Shown: one piece after another, positions 43,332 to 53,261 of the stretch
Position numbering within the stretch: position 1 is the first letter of the stretch
Layout of the letters: each line of letters begins with the position of its first letter
NCBI RefSeq assembly: GCF_017873955.1
Contig: NZ_JAGGKS010000002.1
Location: 1-64,000 of the forward strand
Reading direction: 5' to 3'
Source: Sedimentibacter acidaminivorans
GTDB taxonomy: Bacteria; Bacillota; Clostridia; Tissierellales; Sedimentibacteraceae
DNA: 64,000 nt
Notes under the pieces: model-generated
Seen by the model: the letters and a program-made list of their open reading frames with translations, nothing else
Told to the model about the DNA's origin: nothing
Databases searched by the model: none
Program-made: the position numbers and the translations under genes

Positions 43332-44300
43332 TTATGATAAGTTTAAATGACATGCAACCTTATGATCAGACCCTACCTCAACAAGTTGAGGCATTGTTTT
43401 AAAGCATTGTTCCATTGCATACATACACCTTGTGTTAAATGGACAACCAATTGGCATATCAATCGGACTAGGTATATCTCCTTTTAAAATTATACGATTC
43501 CTCTTATGACTAGGATCTGCAATGGGTACAGCAGATAGTAATGCCTGTGTATATGGATGTTTAGGATTTTTGTATAATTCTTCTTTCGTAGTTATCTCTA
43601 CTAAATATCCAAGATACATTACTCCAATTCTATCTGATATTATTTCTACTACACTTAAATCGTGAGAAATAAATAAATATGTTAGATTAAAGTCCCTTTG
43701 CAAACGCTTAAATATATTGATAACTTGTGCCTGTATTGAAACATCAAGGGCAGATACAGGTTCATCAGCAATAATAAGCTTAGGATTAACCGACAATGCA
43801 CGAGCAATTCCTATCCTCTGTCTTTGTCCACCAGAAAATTCATGAGCATAGCCTTGAGCGTGTCTTTCATTAAGCCCAACAGTTTCTAAAAGTTCTATAA
43901 CAGTATTATATCTATCTTTTTTAGACATGTCTGTGTGTACTAAAAGAGGTTCTGCTACTATATCTTTTATTTTCATTCTAGGATTAAGACTACCATAAGG
44001 ATCTTGAAAAACCATCTGCATCTTATTTCTAAAAGGTCTTATTTGAGAAGTAGCATAGTTTGTAATATTTTTGTCTTCAAACCAAACTTCTCCTGAATCA
44101 ACATCTAAAAGCTTGTTTATTACCCTACCTAGAGTACTTTTGCCACATCCGCTTTCACCAACTATAGATAGGGTTTCTCCATTTTTTATCTCAAGAGATA
44201 CCCCGTTAAGAGCATGGACATATTTATTACTCCTAAATAGTGTCTTTGAAGCTAAAAAAGTCTTACGTACATCTTTTAATTCAACAAGATTATTGCTCAT
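43332..44300 (-). CDS. Peptide ABC transporter ATPase (OppF/DppF type)
   Basis: About 322 residues. Walker A is GESGCGKSTLGRVI, Q loop VFQDPYGSLNPRM, signature SGGQRQRIGIARAL, Walker B LIIADEPVSALDVSIQ, H loop ISHDLSVV. The C-terminal oligopeptide-ABC domain ends with CPFNTRCMYAMEQC, a Cys pattern of this subfamily that can hold a [4Fe-4S] cluster. It partners with OppD. GAGAGGTG before ATG 44300 is inside the end of OppD, and the genes overlap by 11 bases. Confidence 0.93.
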   Translation of the reverse strand: MSNNLVELKDVRKTFLASKTLFRSNKYVHALNGVSLEIKNGETLSIVGESGCGKSTLGRVINKLLDVDSGEVWFEDKNITNYATSQIRPFRNKMQMVFQDPYGSLNPRMKIKDIVAEPLLVHTDMSKKDRYNTVIELLETVGLNERHAQGYAHEFSGGQRQRIGIARALSVNPKLIIADEPVSALDVSIQAQVINIFKRLQRDFNLTYLFISHDLSVVEIISDRIGVMYLGYLVEITTKEELYKNPKHPYTQALLSAVPIADPSHKRNRIILKGDIPSPIDMPIGCPFNTRCMYAMEQCFKTMPQLVEVGSDHKVACHLNLS

Positions 44301-45279
44301 GGTTTTCACCTCTCTCATTAACAAGATGACATCTGCATTGTCTGTTTTCTCCTACATAAATAAGTTTAGGTTCTTCTATATGACATTTGTCTATGGCTAA
44401 ACTGCATCTAGGTGCAAATTTACAACCTGTGGGCAATTGAGATAAATCTGGAACTCTACCGCTTATATAGGGCAGTACATCTGAGTTCCTACCTATTTTA
44501 GGAACCGAAGCAATCAGCCCTTTTGTATAGGGATGTAGTGGGTTTTTAAATAAAGAATTAACATCGGCCATCTCAACAATCCTACCACAATACATTACCA
44601 TTACTCTATCACACATTTCAGCAACTACACCTAAATCGTGGGTTATAAGCAATACTCCAATTTTATTTTTTTCTTTCAATTCTAGCATAAGTTCCATTAC
44701 TTGGGCTTGTATTGTTACATCAAGGGCAGTTGTAGGTTCATCCGCAATTAATAATTTTGGATTACAGGACATTGCCATAGCTATCATTATCCTTTGAGAC
44801 ATCCCACCTGACAACTGATGAGGATATCTATTCATTATGTCCTCAGGAACAGGAATCCCTACTCGTTTGATCATATCAATAGCATGTTTTCTCGCTTGGT
44901 CATTTGTATATTTCAAATGAAGCTTTGTACACTCCATAAGTTGTTCTCCAACCCTTAAAACAGGATTAAGCGATGACATAGGGTCTTGAAAAATAATTGC
45001 AATATCACTACCTCTAATACTTCTTATCTCTTTTTTATTCATTTCTCTTAAATTTCTACCTTCTAACAAAATCTCTCCTTCTGATATTTCTCCATTTTCC
45101 GGAAGCAATCTAAGAAGAGATAATGATGTAACTGATTTACCACTGCCAGACTCTCCTACAAGCCCAACAATTTCTTCATTGTTTACATAAAAAGAAACAT
45201 CATTCACAGCTGTCAAGTTTCCCTTATCTGTATGAAATTCTGTTTTTAAGTTTTTTACATCTAATAATTTATCTGTCAC
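44290..45279 (-). CDS. Peptide ABC transporter ATPase (OppD/DppD type)
   Basis: A 329-residue ATPase: GESGSGKSVTSLSLLRLLPE (Walker A), IIFQDPMSSLNPVLRVGEQL (Q loop), LSGGMSQRIMIAMAM (signature), LLIADEPTTALDVTIQAQVM (Walker B), LLITHDLGVVAEM (H loop). The C-terminal part again shows CKFAPRCSLAIDKC. Part of the five-component importer. It follows OppC by 12 bases. Confidence 0.93.
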   Translation of the reverse strand: MTDKLLDVKNLKTEFHTDKGNLTAVNDVSFYVNNEEIVGLVGESGSGKSVTSLSLLRLLPENGEISEGEILLEGRNLREMNKKEIRSIRGSDIAIIFQDPMSSLNPVLRVGEQLMECTKLHLKYTNDQARKHAIDMIKRVGIPVPEDIMNRYPHQLSGGMSQRIMIAMAMSCNPKLLIADEPTTALDVTIQAQVMELMLELKEKNKIGVLLITHDLGVVAEMCDRVMVMYCGRIVEMADVNSLFKNPLHPYTKGLIASVPKIGRNSDVLPYISGRVPDLSQLPTGCKFAPRCSLAIDKCHIEEPKLIYVGENRQCRCHLVNERGENHEQ

Positions 45280-45291
45280 TATTAACTCTCC

Positions 45292-46155
45292 TTAATCTAA
45301 TTTAGGGTCTAGTGTGTCTCTAAGACCATCACCTAACAAGTTAAACGCTAATACGGTAAGAAATATCATCAACCCTGGATAAAATAACATATGCGGTGCA
45401 ACACCAATATAATCTCTACCTGTTGATAACATGGCACCCCAGTCAGGATTTTTAGGACTTGCTCCAAATCCCAAAAAACTAAGAGAAGCAGCAGATATAA
45501 TAGCAGTTCCCATTCTCATTGTATAAGAAACAATAAGCGAAGGTAAAGTTCCTGGGAAAATATGTTTAAATAATAGCCTCATATCACTTACGCCAATAGA
45601 CTTACTTGCTTCTATATATAGCAATTCCTTTATTGATAATGTAGAACTTCTTATAATCCTAGTAAAAGTTGGTATCCCATAAATTGATATAGCTATAACT
45701 ACATTGGTTAGTCCTGGTCCTATTATAGCAACTATACCAATAGCTAGTAATAACCCTGGAAATGAGAATAAAACATCACAGCTCCTCATAATTAAGCTCT
45801 CTAATAAACCTCCATAATAACCTGCAATAATTCCTAAAATAGAACCTATAATTGCACCAATTGTTACGGCTATAATTGCAACAGATAATGAAATTCTTGT
45901 ACCTGTGATTATACGACTTAAAACATCTCTTCCATATTCATCAGTTCCAAATAGATGATCTGAATTTGGCTCACACAATATATTATCATAATCAATTGCA
46001 GATATATCGTATGGCGTAGGCTGAAAAACCACCAATATTAACAAGAATACTAGAAATGCCAAAGAAATTACTGCTGATTTTTTTTTGAGGAATTTCCTCG
46101 AAAATTCTCTAAAAGGACTTTCTATTTTAAAATCTTCATATTGTATCTCTTTCAT
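45292..46155 (-). CDS. Peptide ABC transporter permease (OppC/DppC type)
   Basis: A 287-residue permease with an N-terminal cytoplasmic stretch, a first helix (AVISLAFLVFLLILVVF), a periplasmic-type loop with HLFGTDEYGRDVLSRIITGT (the family's signature) and five more helices. The EAA loop reads EASKSIGVSDMRLLFKHIFP. The end is DWGAMLSTGRDYIGVAPHML and NLLGDGLRDTLDPK, typical of DppC. It follows OppB by 12 bases. Confidence 0.93.
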   Translation of the reverse strand: MKEIQYEDFKIESPFREFSRKFLKKKSAVISLAFLVFLLILVVFQPTPYDISAIDYDNILCEPNSDHLFGTDEYGRDVLSRIITGTRISLSVAIIAVTIGAIIGSILGIIAGYYGGLLESLIMRSCDVLFSFPGLLLAIGIVAIIGPGLTNVVIAISIYGIPTFTRIIRSSTLSIKELLYIEASKSIGVSDMRLLFKHIFPGTLPSLIVSYTMRMGTAIISAASLSFLGFGASPKNPDWGAMLSTGRDYIGVAPHMLFYPGLMIFLTVLAFNLLGDGLRDTLDPKLD

Positions 46156-46167
46156 AGTAATTTCCCC

Positions 46168-47088
46168 TTATTCATATCTAATTTTTGGATTGGCTATTCC
46201 ATAAAGCACATCCACTATCAAATTTATTATAATGAATTGGAATGTGAAAATTAACAATACCGTCTGAACGACTGTATAATCTCTAAATAATATGGAATCT
46301 ATAAGCAACCTGCCAAGACCAGGTATTGCAAATACAGTTTCAACTAATACTGATCCTGCCAATAAAAATCCAAACTGCAATCCTACTATAGTTATTACAT
46401 CAACAAGCGAATTTCTAAGGGCATGTTTATTTATAACCATAAACTCATGAAGACCCTTTGCTCGTGAGGTTCTAATATAATTTTCTTTTAATATTTCAAT
46501 CATTGAAGATCTAGTGTAACGTGCAATCATAGCTGTAATACCTGCTCCTAGAGTAATAGAAGGTAAAACGTAGGATGAAAAACTATCTACTCCTGTTGTA
46601 GGAAACCAGCCGAGTTTTACTGAGAAAATTTGCATAAGCATAAGTCCAAGCCAAAACAATGGAACAGATATACCTGATGTTGCTCCTACCATTACAATAT
46701 AGTCAATTAATTTACCTCTTTTTATAGCAGAGATTACGCCCATACTTATCCCTGCAACAACAGACCATATTATTGAAAATATAGCAAGAATTAAAGTTGG
46801 CTTAATCCTTGGTACTATAACATTCCAAACTGGTAAATTTGACTTAATAGAAGTTCCCCAATTTCCTGAAAATACACCAACCATGAAATTTTTATACTGA
46901 ACAATATATGGATCATTTAGTCCTAGTTTTTCTCTCATTATCTCAATTTCTTCTAATGTTGCTTTTTGACCAGCTACAATCCTTGCTGGATCTCCGGGTA
47001 TCAAATGAATAAACATAAATACTATTATTGATACAACTAACATTATTGGAATTATATTTAATAGTCTTTTTAAAACATATTGTTTCAC
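46168..47088 (-). CDS. Peptide ABC transporter permease (OppB/DppB type)
   Basis: A 306-residue permease with six helices. It opens YVLKRLLNIIPIMLVVSIIV, has FIHLIPGDPARIVAGQ and LGLNDPYIVQYKNFM, an EAA loop RTSRAKGLHEFMVINKHALR and a final segment with FAIPGLGRLLIDSI. These are the standard DppB landmarks. It is the first permease after the binding protein. Confidence 0.93.
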   Translation of the reverse strand: MKQYVLKRLLNIIPIMLVVSIIVFMFIHLIPGDPARIVAGQKATLEEIEIMREKLGLNDPYIVQYKNFMVGVFSGNWGTSIKSNLPVWNVIVPRIKPTLILAIFSIIWSVVAGISMGVISAIKRGKLIDYIVMVGATSGISVPLFWLGLMLMQIFSVKLGWFPTTGVDSFSSYVLPSITLGAGITAMIARYTRSSMIEILKENYIRTSRAKGLHEFMVINKHALRNSLVDVITIVGLQFGFLLAGSVLVETVFAIPGLGRLLIDSILFRDYTVVQTVLLIFTFQFIIINLIVDVLYGIANPKIRYE

Positions 47089-47158
47089 TTCTTACCCCAC
47101 TTTCCAATAAAAATTAAATGGTAGCTAAAATTTCTTAACTACCATCTAGCTTTACTAA

Positions 47159-48745
47159 TTATTTAGTAGTTGATGCTTCAGTAGCTATTATTCCTCCACT
47201 TGGATCAACAAATATACCTTCAGTTGTTGCTCTCTTAGCTGATAACAAAACATCCGATCCTAGGAAAATCCATGGTGCATCATTCCAAATAACTTCTTGT
47301 AATTCTGCATAAATTTCTGCTCTCTTTACTGGATCAACTTCTGTTGCACCTGCATCCATAAGCTTATCTGCCTCATCACTCATATAATAAGATACATTAG
47401 GAGAAGTTGGAGGTATATTAGAACTATGGAACAATCTAGTAGTTGCACCATCAATATCAAATGCAGACCAACTTACATACCACATATTAACTTCTGATTC
47501 TTCTGGTGTTTGTGGACTATAAATAGAATCTGATAGTGTTCCTTCTTCCATTGGAATCACTTCTACATCTATACCTATTTCAGCTAATTGTTGACTTATA
47601 AATTGCATACCCTTCATGTTTTCAGTATCGTTTGGTGCCCAGATATGTGTTGCAAATCCATCAGGGTATCCTGCTTCTTTCATAAGTTCCTTAGCTTTCT
47701 CTACATTATATTCATACTCAGGTTGAGGAGATTGATATTCTATTGTAGTAGGAACATGAGAAGTAAGTGGTACAGCGTATCCCGACTTAACAACTTTAGC
47801 ATATGCTTCCTTGTTTATAGCATGGTTAATAGCTTGTCTAACCTTTACATCTGAAAAAATATCCTTTGTCATATTTAAAAATGTAAACCTTGCAATAGTT
47901 GAAGGACCCTCTATTACCTTTATATTTTCATCACTTTCTACAGTTTTAACTTGTTCTGTTGGCATTGGATATATATAGTCTGCCTCTCCTGTTTGTAACA
48001 TAGCTATCCTAGCACCATTTTCAGTTACAGGTTTAAATGTAAGTGTATCAATTTTTGGTCCTTCTTTCCAGTAATTAGGATTAGCTCTTACAACCATTTT
48101 ATCTCCTGGTGTCCACTCTTCAAATGTATATGGCCCAGTACCTACTGGATTTGTAAGAATACCTTGATCTCCATATTCCTCTAGTGCTGTTGGACTTATT
48201 ACTGAAAGAGAAGCAATTCTATTGATCATAGGTGCGAATGGAGAATCTAATTTAATTAGTATTGTATACTCATCTATAACTTCTGTACTGTTTACATATA
48301 AGAAGTTTCTTCGTCTTCTAAGATTCTTTTCTTCATCCATAACCCTATCGAAATTATACTTTACAGCCTCTGCATTTAATTCAGTTCCATCATGGAATGT
48401 TACACCTTCTCTTATATTAAAAGTATATTCCAATCCATCTTCTGATACACTGTAACCTGTAGCTAAAACAGGTTCTAAACTCATATCAAGTTTATAATCA
48501 TAAAGCGATTCATACATTGTATCAGCAGCTGATCCTGACAATGTATCTGATAAATTATGTGGATCAAGTGAAATTATTTCTGCATTTACTGCTATTGTCA
48601 TATTAACATCTTCACTTTTTCCTTCTGTGTTTTCTTGGTTCGGTTCTACATTAGCTGCTGTTTCTTCTTGCTTGGTATCGTTTGTACATGATACAAAACT
48701 AAATGTCATTAAGATAACCATAAATAAAACAACTATTTTTTTCAT
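47159..48745 (-). CDS. Peptide/glycopeptide ABC transporter substrate-binding lipoprotein (SBP family 5)
   Basis: A 528-residue lipoprotein: signal and lipobox (MTFSFVSC), Glu/Asn-rich linker, then an SBP_bac_5 domain with ISLDPHNLSDTLSGSAADTM, YTFNIREGVTFHDGTELNAE, PVGTGPYTFEEWTPGDK and FTFLNMTKDIFSDVKVRQAI. It captures the substrate outside the membrane and hands it to the OppBC permease. Proteins of this family bind peptides, but also nickel, glutathione, sugars and muropeptides. Its promoter is at 48808-48836; it heads the operon. Confidence 0.93.
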   Translation of the reverse strand: MKKIVVLFMVILMTFSFVSCTNDTKQEETAANVEPNQENTEGKSEDVNMTIAVNAEIISLDPHNLSDTLSGSAADTMYESLYDYKLDMSLEPVLATGYSVSEDGLEYTFNIREGVTFHDGTELNAEAVKYNFDRVMDEEKNLRRRRNFLYVNSTEVIDEYTILIKLDSPFAPMINRIASLSVISPTALEEYGDQGILTNPVGTGPYTFEEWTPGDKMVVRANPNYWKEGPKIDTLTFKPVTENGARIAMLQTGEADYIYPMPTEQVKTVESDENIKVIEGPSTIARFTFLNMTKDIFSDVKVRQAINHAINKEAYAKVVKSGYAVPLTSHVPTTIEYQSPQPEYEYNVEKAKELMKEAGYPDGFATHIWAPNDTENMKGMQFISQQLAEIGIDVEVIPMEEGTLSDSIYSPQTPEESEVNMWYVSWSAFDIDGATTRLFHSSNIPPTSPNVSYYMSDEADKLMDAGATEVDPVKRAEIYAELQEVIWNDAPWIFLGSDVLLSAKRATTEGIFVDPSGGIIATEASTTK

Positions 48746-48807
48746 AAATTAACTTCCCCTCTAATTATTTTATTTAATAACATAATGTTATTAAATATAT
48801 GATTTTA

Positions 48808-48836
48808 ATTTTACCATGATTATGTATTTATGTCAA
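48808..48836 (-). promoter_or_regulatory. Promoter of the transporter operon
   Basis: On the minus strand TTGACA (48836-48831) and TAAAAT (48813-48808) have a 17-base spacer, about 65 bases before the SBP start codon. It lies downstream of the nagA terminator, so the two operons are separate. Confidence 0.7.
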
Positions 48837-48888
48837 TGCCAAATCCACGATGTTTAAATTCTAAAAAACAAAAAATAAAGTTACAAAA

Positions 48889-48922
48889 AAAGTATTCGAC
48901 ATTTTGCCTTGTCGAATACTTT
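48889..48922 (-). terminator. Terminator of nagB-nagA
   Basis: AAAGTATTCGAC and GTCGAATACTTT form a perfect 12-bp stem with a 10-base loop; on the minus strand UUUUUUU follows. It starts three bases after the nagA stop. Confidence 0.88.
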
Positions 48923-48924
48923 AA

Positions 48925-50079
48925 CTATAATTTCAATTCTTTCCCAGCTACCATTCTTAAAGATATATTTATATTATCATCAAAAATTAACATATCCGCA
49001 TCTTTTCCTATTTCAATGCTTCCCTTACAATAATCTAATCCGATAGCCGTAGCTGGATTTAAACTAGCCATCCTGATTGCATTTTGAACTGGAATGTTCA
49101 AGAAATGAACCATGTTATATACTGAAGTTCTTAAATTTAGTGTTGAACCTGCTAAATTCCCATGTTCTAAGCGTGCAGCTCCATGATTTACTACAACCTT
49201 TTGTCCTCCTAGTTCATATACTCCATCAGCTAATCCCGCCGCTCTCATGGCATCAGAAACTAGAATTATCTTATCTATACCTTTCATTTTCAAAGCTATT
49301 TGCACTGCACCGTCATGCAGATGTATTCTATCATATATAATTTCACAGTATACCCTTGTATCTAGTAATGATGCGCCTATTATTCCAGGTTCTCTATGAC
49401 TAAACTCTCTCATGCCATTATATAGATGTGTCGCCACTGTCGCACCATGATTTATACCATTTTTAGCCTCATTATATGTTGCGTTGCTGTGAGCCATTGA
49501 AGCGGTAATATTATTGTTTTTCAGGTATGTTATAACCTCAGTTGCGCCTTTTTTCTCTGGTGCTATTGAAACCATTTTTAATTTATTATTGCTTAGTTCT
49601 TTAATTTTTTTTATTAAATCCACTTCAGGCTCAACTATATATTGTTCTGGCTGAGCTCCTTTTTTTTGTTTTGAAAAGAAAGGGCCTTCTAAATGAATTC
49701 CTAATATCTGCGATGAATTTTCCTTATTTTCATAGTTAGATATTGTTTTTGAAGCACTAATTATATTGTCATAAGAAGACGTCAAAACGGTACCTAAATA
49801 AGATGTAACTCCATTTTTCAAATGATACTGACCTATTTTATCTATTGCTTCAGTTGTTGCATCCATAAAATCGTAGCCTGAGTTACCATGATTATGAATA
49901 TCTACGAAACCAGGAGATAAATATTTTCCATTTCCATCAATGACTACATTTATTAAACTACTAGGTATATTATCTATTAAATCGATATTTACTATTATAC
50001 CTTTGTCGACTACCACCCCATAACCATATAAAATTTCATATGGTGTAATTAACCTTATATTTTTAATTAAAGTACTCAA
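48925..50079 (-). CDS. nagA: N-acetylglucosamine-6-phosphate deacetylase
   Basis: About 384 residues of the amidohydrolase family, converting GlcNAc-6-P to GlcN-6-P plus acetate. Motifs: FVDIHNHGNSGYDFMDAT, ILGIHLEGPFFSKQKKGAQP, SMAHSNATYNEAKNGINHGA, THLYNGMREF and ILVSDAMRAAGLADG. The start is probably the TTG at 50079, with AGGAG five bases upstream; a GTG at 50094 has no site. It is co-transcribed with nagB, 30 bases upstream. Confidence 0.94.
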   Translation of the reverse strand: MSTLIKNIRLITPYEILYGYGVVVDKGIIVNIDLIDNIPSSLINVVIDGNGKYLSPGFVDIHNHGNSGYDFMDATTEAIDKIGQYHLKNGVTSYLGTVLTSSYDNIISASKTISNYENKENSSQILGIHLEGPFFSKQKKGAQPEQYIVEPEVDLIKKIKELSNNKLKMVSIAPEKKGATEVITYLKNNNITASMAHSNATYNEAKNGINHGATVATHLYNGMREFSHREPGIIGASLLDTRVYCEIIYDRIHLHDGAVQIALKMKGIDKIILVSDAMRAAGLADGVYELGGQKVVVNHGAARLEHGNLAGSTLNLRTSVYNMVHFLNIPVQNAIRMASLNPATAIGLDYCKGSIEIGKDADMLIFDDNINISLRMVAGKELKL

Positions 50080-50109
50080 TATATCTCCTCTCACGCTATT
50101 ATTATATTG

Positions 50110-50835
50110 TTATAAATACTTAGAAGCATTTTCATCAACTATTACTGTAACATCGTTATGAAGTTGCAATATTGATGCTGGTAATTGTGGTGTAATTTTA
50201 CCATTCACCATTTTTGATATTGCATCTGCTTTTGTTTCACCAATTGCAAGCATGACAATTTTTTTAGCCGACAGAATTGTTTTTACACCCATGGTAATAG
50301 CAGTCACAGGTACATCTTCTATTTTTTCAAAAAATCTAGAATTAGACTTAACCGTTTTTTCTTTAAGTATTACTTTATGTGTATAAGGTTCAAAAAAATC
50401 AGCAGGTTCATTAAACCCTATATGACCATTTTGTCCTATTCCAAGAAATAGTATATCCATACTCCCTACAGCTTTAATTTTATTTTCATAATTGATACAT
50501 TCATTTAGTACATCTTTTGTCATACCATTGGGTGTATGTATATTTTCTTCTTTTATATCCGTGTATGAAAATAAATGCTTATTCATAAAATAATAATAAC
50601 TTTGTTTATTTAACTTTGATAGTCCTATATATTCATCTAGATTAAATGTTTTTATATTATTGAATAATATTTTTTTTCTCTTATATTCTTCAACAACAAT
50701 ATTATACATTCTAATAGGAGTACCTCCAGTTGGAAGTCCCAAAACGGCGTTTTCCTTATTTCTTATAACATCTAACATATATTTAGCTGCTAATTCACTA
50801 ACTTCATCGTAATCCTTCTTAATTACTATTTCCAT
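50110..50835 (-). CDS. nagB: Glucosamine-6-phosphate deaminase
   Basis: A 241-residue enzyme that converts GlcN-6-P to fructose-6-P and ammonia. Motifs are VLGLPTGGTPIRMYN, FNLDEYIGLSKLNKQSYYYF, LGIGQNGHIGFNEPADFF (catalytic Asp and His region) and ILSAKKIVMLAIGETKADAI. The length is that of the short monofunctional Gram-positive type (about 240) without the allosteric C-terminal part. It is preceded by a promoter at 50957-50985 and by the ROK regulator. Confidence 0.95.
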   Translation of the reverse strand: MEIVIKKDYDEVSELAAKYMLDVIRNKENAVLGLPTGGTPIRMYNIVVEEYKRKKILFNNIKTFNLDEYIGLSKLNKQSYYYFMNKHLFSYTDIKEENIHTPNGMTKDVLNECINYENKIKAVGSMDILFLGIGQNGHIGFNEPADFFEPYTHKVILKEKTVKSNSRFFEKIEDVPVTAITMGVKTILSAKKIVMLAIGETKADAISKMVNGKITPQLPASILQLHNDVTVIVDENASKYL

Positions 50836-50956
50836 ATATTAAATCCTTTTCTACACTTCTGCTATTTATAAAGTTAAGGCATAAACTGAATTTTCAAAAC
50901 ATCCCATTATTAAATAATATTTTGAAGCGACAATGTAACCCTAAATTATTAACACC

Positions 50957-50985
50957 ATGTTATAATATATAAAACAAAATGTCAA
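50957..50985 (-). promoter_or_regulatory. Promoter of nagBA
   Basis: On the minus strand TTGACA (50985-50980) and TAACAT (50962-50957) have a 17-base spacer, leaving a leader of about 115 bases before nagB. Confidence 0.5.
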
Positions 50986-51039
50986 TACCAATTTTTATAA
51001 TTGCAATCAAAGTTAATTGTGATATTAACTTATAATTAC

Positions 51040-52209
51040 CTAACTAAACAAATTATTAAATATCAACCTTTGAGAATTTATAGCACCTCCCATTATGTAT
51101 GATTTTTCACCCATAGAGCTTAACTGGATATCTGCATCAATCTTAAAACTTCCATATTGGGTAAAATGTTGTGACGAAGAAATAATATCTAAAAATCCCT
51201 TAAATTGATCAATAAATTTGCCTCCTATTATTATAATAGCAGGATCATAAGCATTTATTATATTATTAATAGCAATGGAAAAATACATACAAACATCATC
51301 TACTAGTGAAATAGCCCACTTTTCATGTGCTTTGTATTTATTAACAATATCCTCTATGGAAGTAATGTTATTATCATTTTCCTGTGCTTGATTTATAAAT
51401 GATTTAATATTTAGTACTGTATTTAGACATCCTCTTCTTCCACACTCGCACTGCAATCCATTGTAGTCTATAGTTATATGACCTATCTCTCCTGCATTAT
51501 TATTAGTTCCCCTAAGTATTTGTCCCCCTATCCATAATCCAACACCGATACCGTATCCAATATCCATATATGCTAGATTTATGTTATTATACTTGCTATT
51601 ATTGGATATTTCCCCTATTAAAGCTGATTTAACATCATTATCTACAATTGTGGTAATCCCAAATTTTTTTCTTGTATAATCACCTATTTTAGCATTTCTC
51701 CACTTGAGCTGGGCCGAAATAATTACTTCGTTTTTTTTATTATCTACTACTCCTGAGCAAACTACTGAAATACACTTAATACCTTCTTTTATATCTCTGT
51801 AATTTCTTATCATTTCTTTATATCCTTCATATGCTGCATCTATATAGTCTTCCATTGAACTTATATCATTGGAATTAATATTAGATTGAAGTATAATTAA
51901 GTTATTTAAATCAACCACTGCAATTATAAGGGTGTTTACATCTATGTATATTGTTAATGTATAAAGTGCTCGAGGATTAATATGTAATAGCTTTGCAGGT
52001 CTACCCCTTTTATTTGAAATTTCTCCATCTTCATATATGAAGTCATTATCTAACAACAAAGAAACTATCCTTGTTATACTCATACCACTAAGACCTGATA
52101 AACTCGCTAATTCTATTCTCGTAATACCTTTATTATTCTTTATAGTATCAATAATTAAATTAATATTTTCTATTTTGATATCAGATAGATTATTTATTTT
52201 TTTTTTCAT
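51040..52209 (-). CDS. ROK-family transcriptional regulator (NagC/XylR type)
   Basis: A 389-residue protein: N-terminal winged helix (IKNNKGITRIELASLSGLSG, then ITRIVSLLLDNDFIYEDGE) and a C-terminal ROK sugar-sensing domain with VDNDVKSALIGEI, GYGIGVGLWIGGQILRGTNN, GEIGHITIDYNG and the zinc motif CECGRRGCLN. It lies directly upstream of nagBA in the same orientation. I infer that it represses nagBA and perhaps the transporter operon, with GlcNAc-6-P or a related sugar as inducer. GGGGAAAGG precedes the ATG. Confidence 0.9.
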   Translation of the reverse strand: MKKKINNLSDIKIENINLIIDTIKNNKGITRIELASLSGLSGMSITRIVSLLLDNDFIYEDGEISNKRGRPAKLLHINPRALYTLTIYIDVNTLIIAVVDLNNLIILQSNINSNDISSMEDYIDAAYEGYKEMIRNYRDIKEGIKCISVVCSGVVDNKKNEVIISAQLKWRNAKIGDYTRKKFGITTIVDNDVKSALIGEISNNSKYNNINLAYMDIGYGIGVGLWIGGQILRGTNNNAGEIGHITIDYNGLQCECGRRGCLNTVLNIKSFINQAQENDNNITSIEDIVNKYKAHEKWAISLVDDVCMYFSIAINNIINAYDPAIIIIGGKFIDQFKGFLDIISSSQHFTQYGSFKIDADIQLSSMGEKSYIMGGAINSQRLIFNNLFS

Positions 52210-52344
52210 ACCTTTCCCCTTGCTTATATGATTCTATTCTAAATTTCATATCCACTTTACTCATGATAATAAGTTTTATACATTCTTAAGTTTATTCAAA
52301 ATATGTATCAAATTATCTTGCATAAGCCACAACATATAAATGCA

Positions 52345-53109
52345 TTAACGATTTATTGGATTTTTTGTTGAACATGGTAAGTCAACTAAACATTTACCAC
52401 ATATATCCATCAAACCAAGGTGTGAATGATATCTATCATTATCTAAACACATTTCATAGCATTTATATCTATTAAAAGATTCAATTTTTAATGCGTCATT
52501 AACACATCTATCTACACATTTTTTACATATATTCATACTTTTATATAAACAATTTTCACCTTTTATTTTTGATGTTGGATTTATTTTTATGTCTGTTACA
52601 AAACTCCCAACTCGTCCACAACACCCTTTTTCTGTAATAATCATATTATTTAGTCCAAAAGTACCTAATCCAGCGATAACTGCAACATGTCTATGTGACC
52701 AATCACTGATTAGTTTTTTCTCATTAAAATTATGAGTAGCAGGAATAACATTAGATTTATATCCTATTTTTTTAAGTTCATTCATAACAAATGTGTTTAG
52801 TTCAAAAATAAGCTTATTTGTTTCTATGTATGCTAATGCCCATTCTTTCGAACTATATTTATCATTTATATTACTTTTAACTATTGACTCATCAAAAGGA
52901 ATAAAATATGTGACAACCGTTGTTGCTTCTTGCAAAAAATCTTTTGGTAAAGCATGTGTTGGACTTACAATTTCCTTCAACGTATAAAATTCTTTATCAT
53001 CTGCATCAGCATATGATATTAATGGTTCTCTCCATTTACTCTTAGTATCCTTATTCTTAGGATAATTTTCAACGTATTCTTTTATCATATTTTCTAATTT
53101 AGTTTTCAT
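52345..53109 (-). CDS. QueG-like 4Fe-4S epoxyqueuosine reductase family protein
   Basis: About 254 residues. The core VAVIAGLGTFGLNNMIITEKGCCGRVGSF matches the cobalamin-dependent QueG/reductive dehalogenase-related fold. Cys-rich segments follow: CLYKSMNICKKCVDRCVNDA and CYEMC, then CGKCLVDLPC, giving two possible [4Fe-4S] sites. The protein is much shorter than true QueG (about 380) and lacks its C-terminal HEAT repeats, so queuosine synthesis is uncertain. GGAGG before ATG 53109 fixes the start. No queuosine genes are adjacent. Confidence 0.75.
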   Translation of the reverse strand: MKTKLENMIKEYVENYPKNKDTKSKWREPLISYADADDKEFYTLKEIVSPTHALPKDFLQEATTVVTYFIPFDESIVKSNINDKYSSKEWALAYIETNKLIFELNTFVMNELKKIGYKSNVIPATHNFNEKKLISDWSHRHVAVIAGLGTFGLNNMIITEKGCCGRVGSFVTDIKINPTSKIKGENCLYKSMNICKKCVDRCVNDALKIESFNRYKCYEMCLDNDRYHSHLGLMDICGKCLVDLPCSTKNPINR

Positions 53110-53261
53110 CATACCCTCCATGTACTGAATTTTTAATTCTCCATAAGTTATTTTTTTGTAAAATATATATAACGCTTCTGGCTACTTCAGTTATGTGAAA
53201 CTTTTTTCTTGATATTAAATTTATCATAACATATATTTCCAATGAATTCAATTGCTATAAC

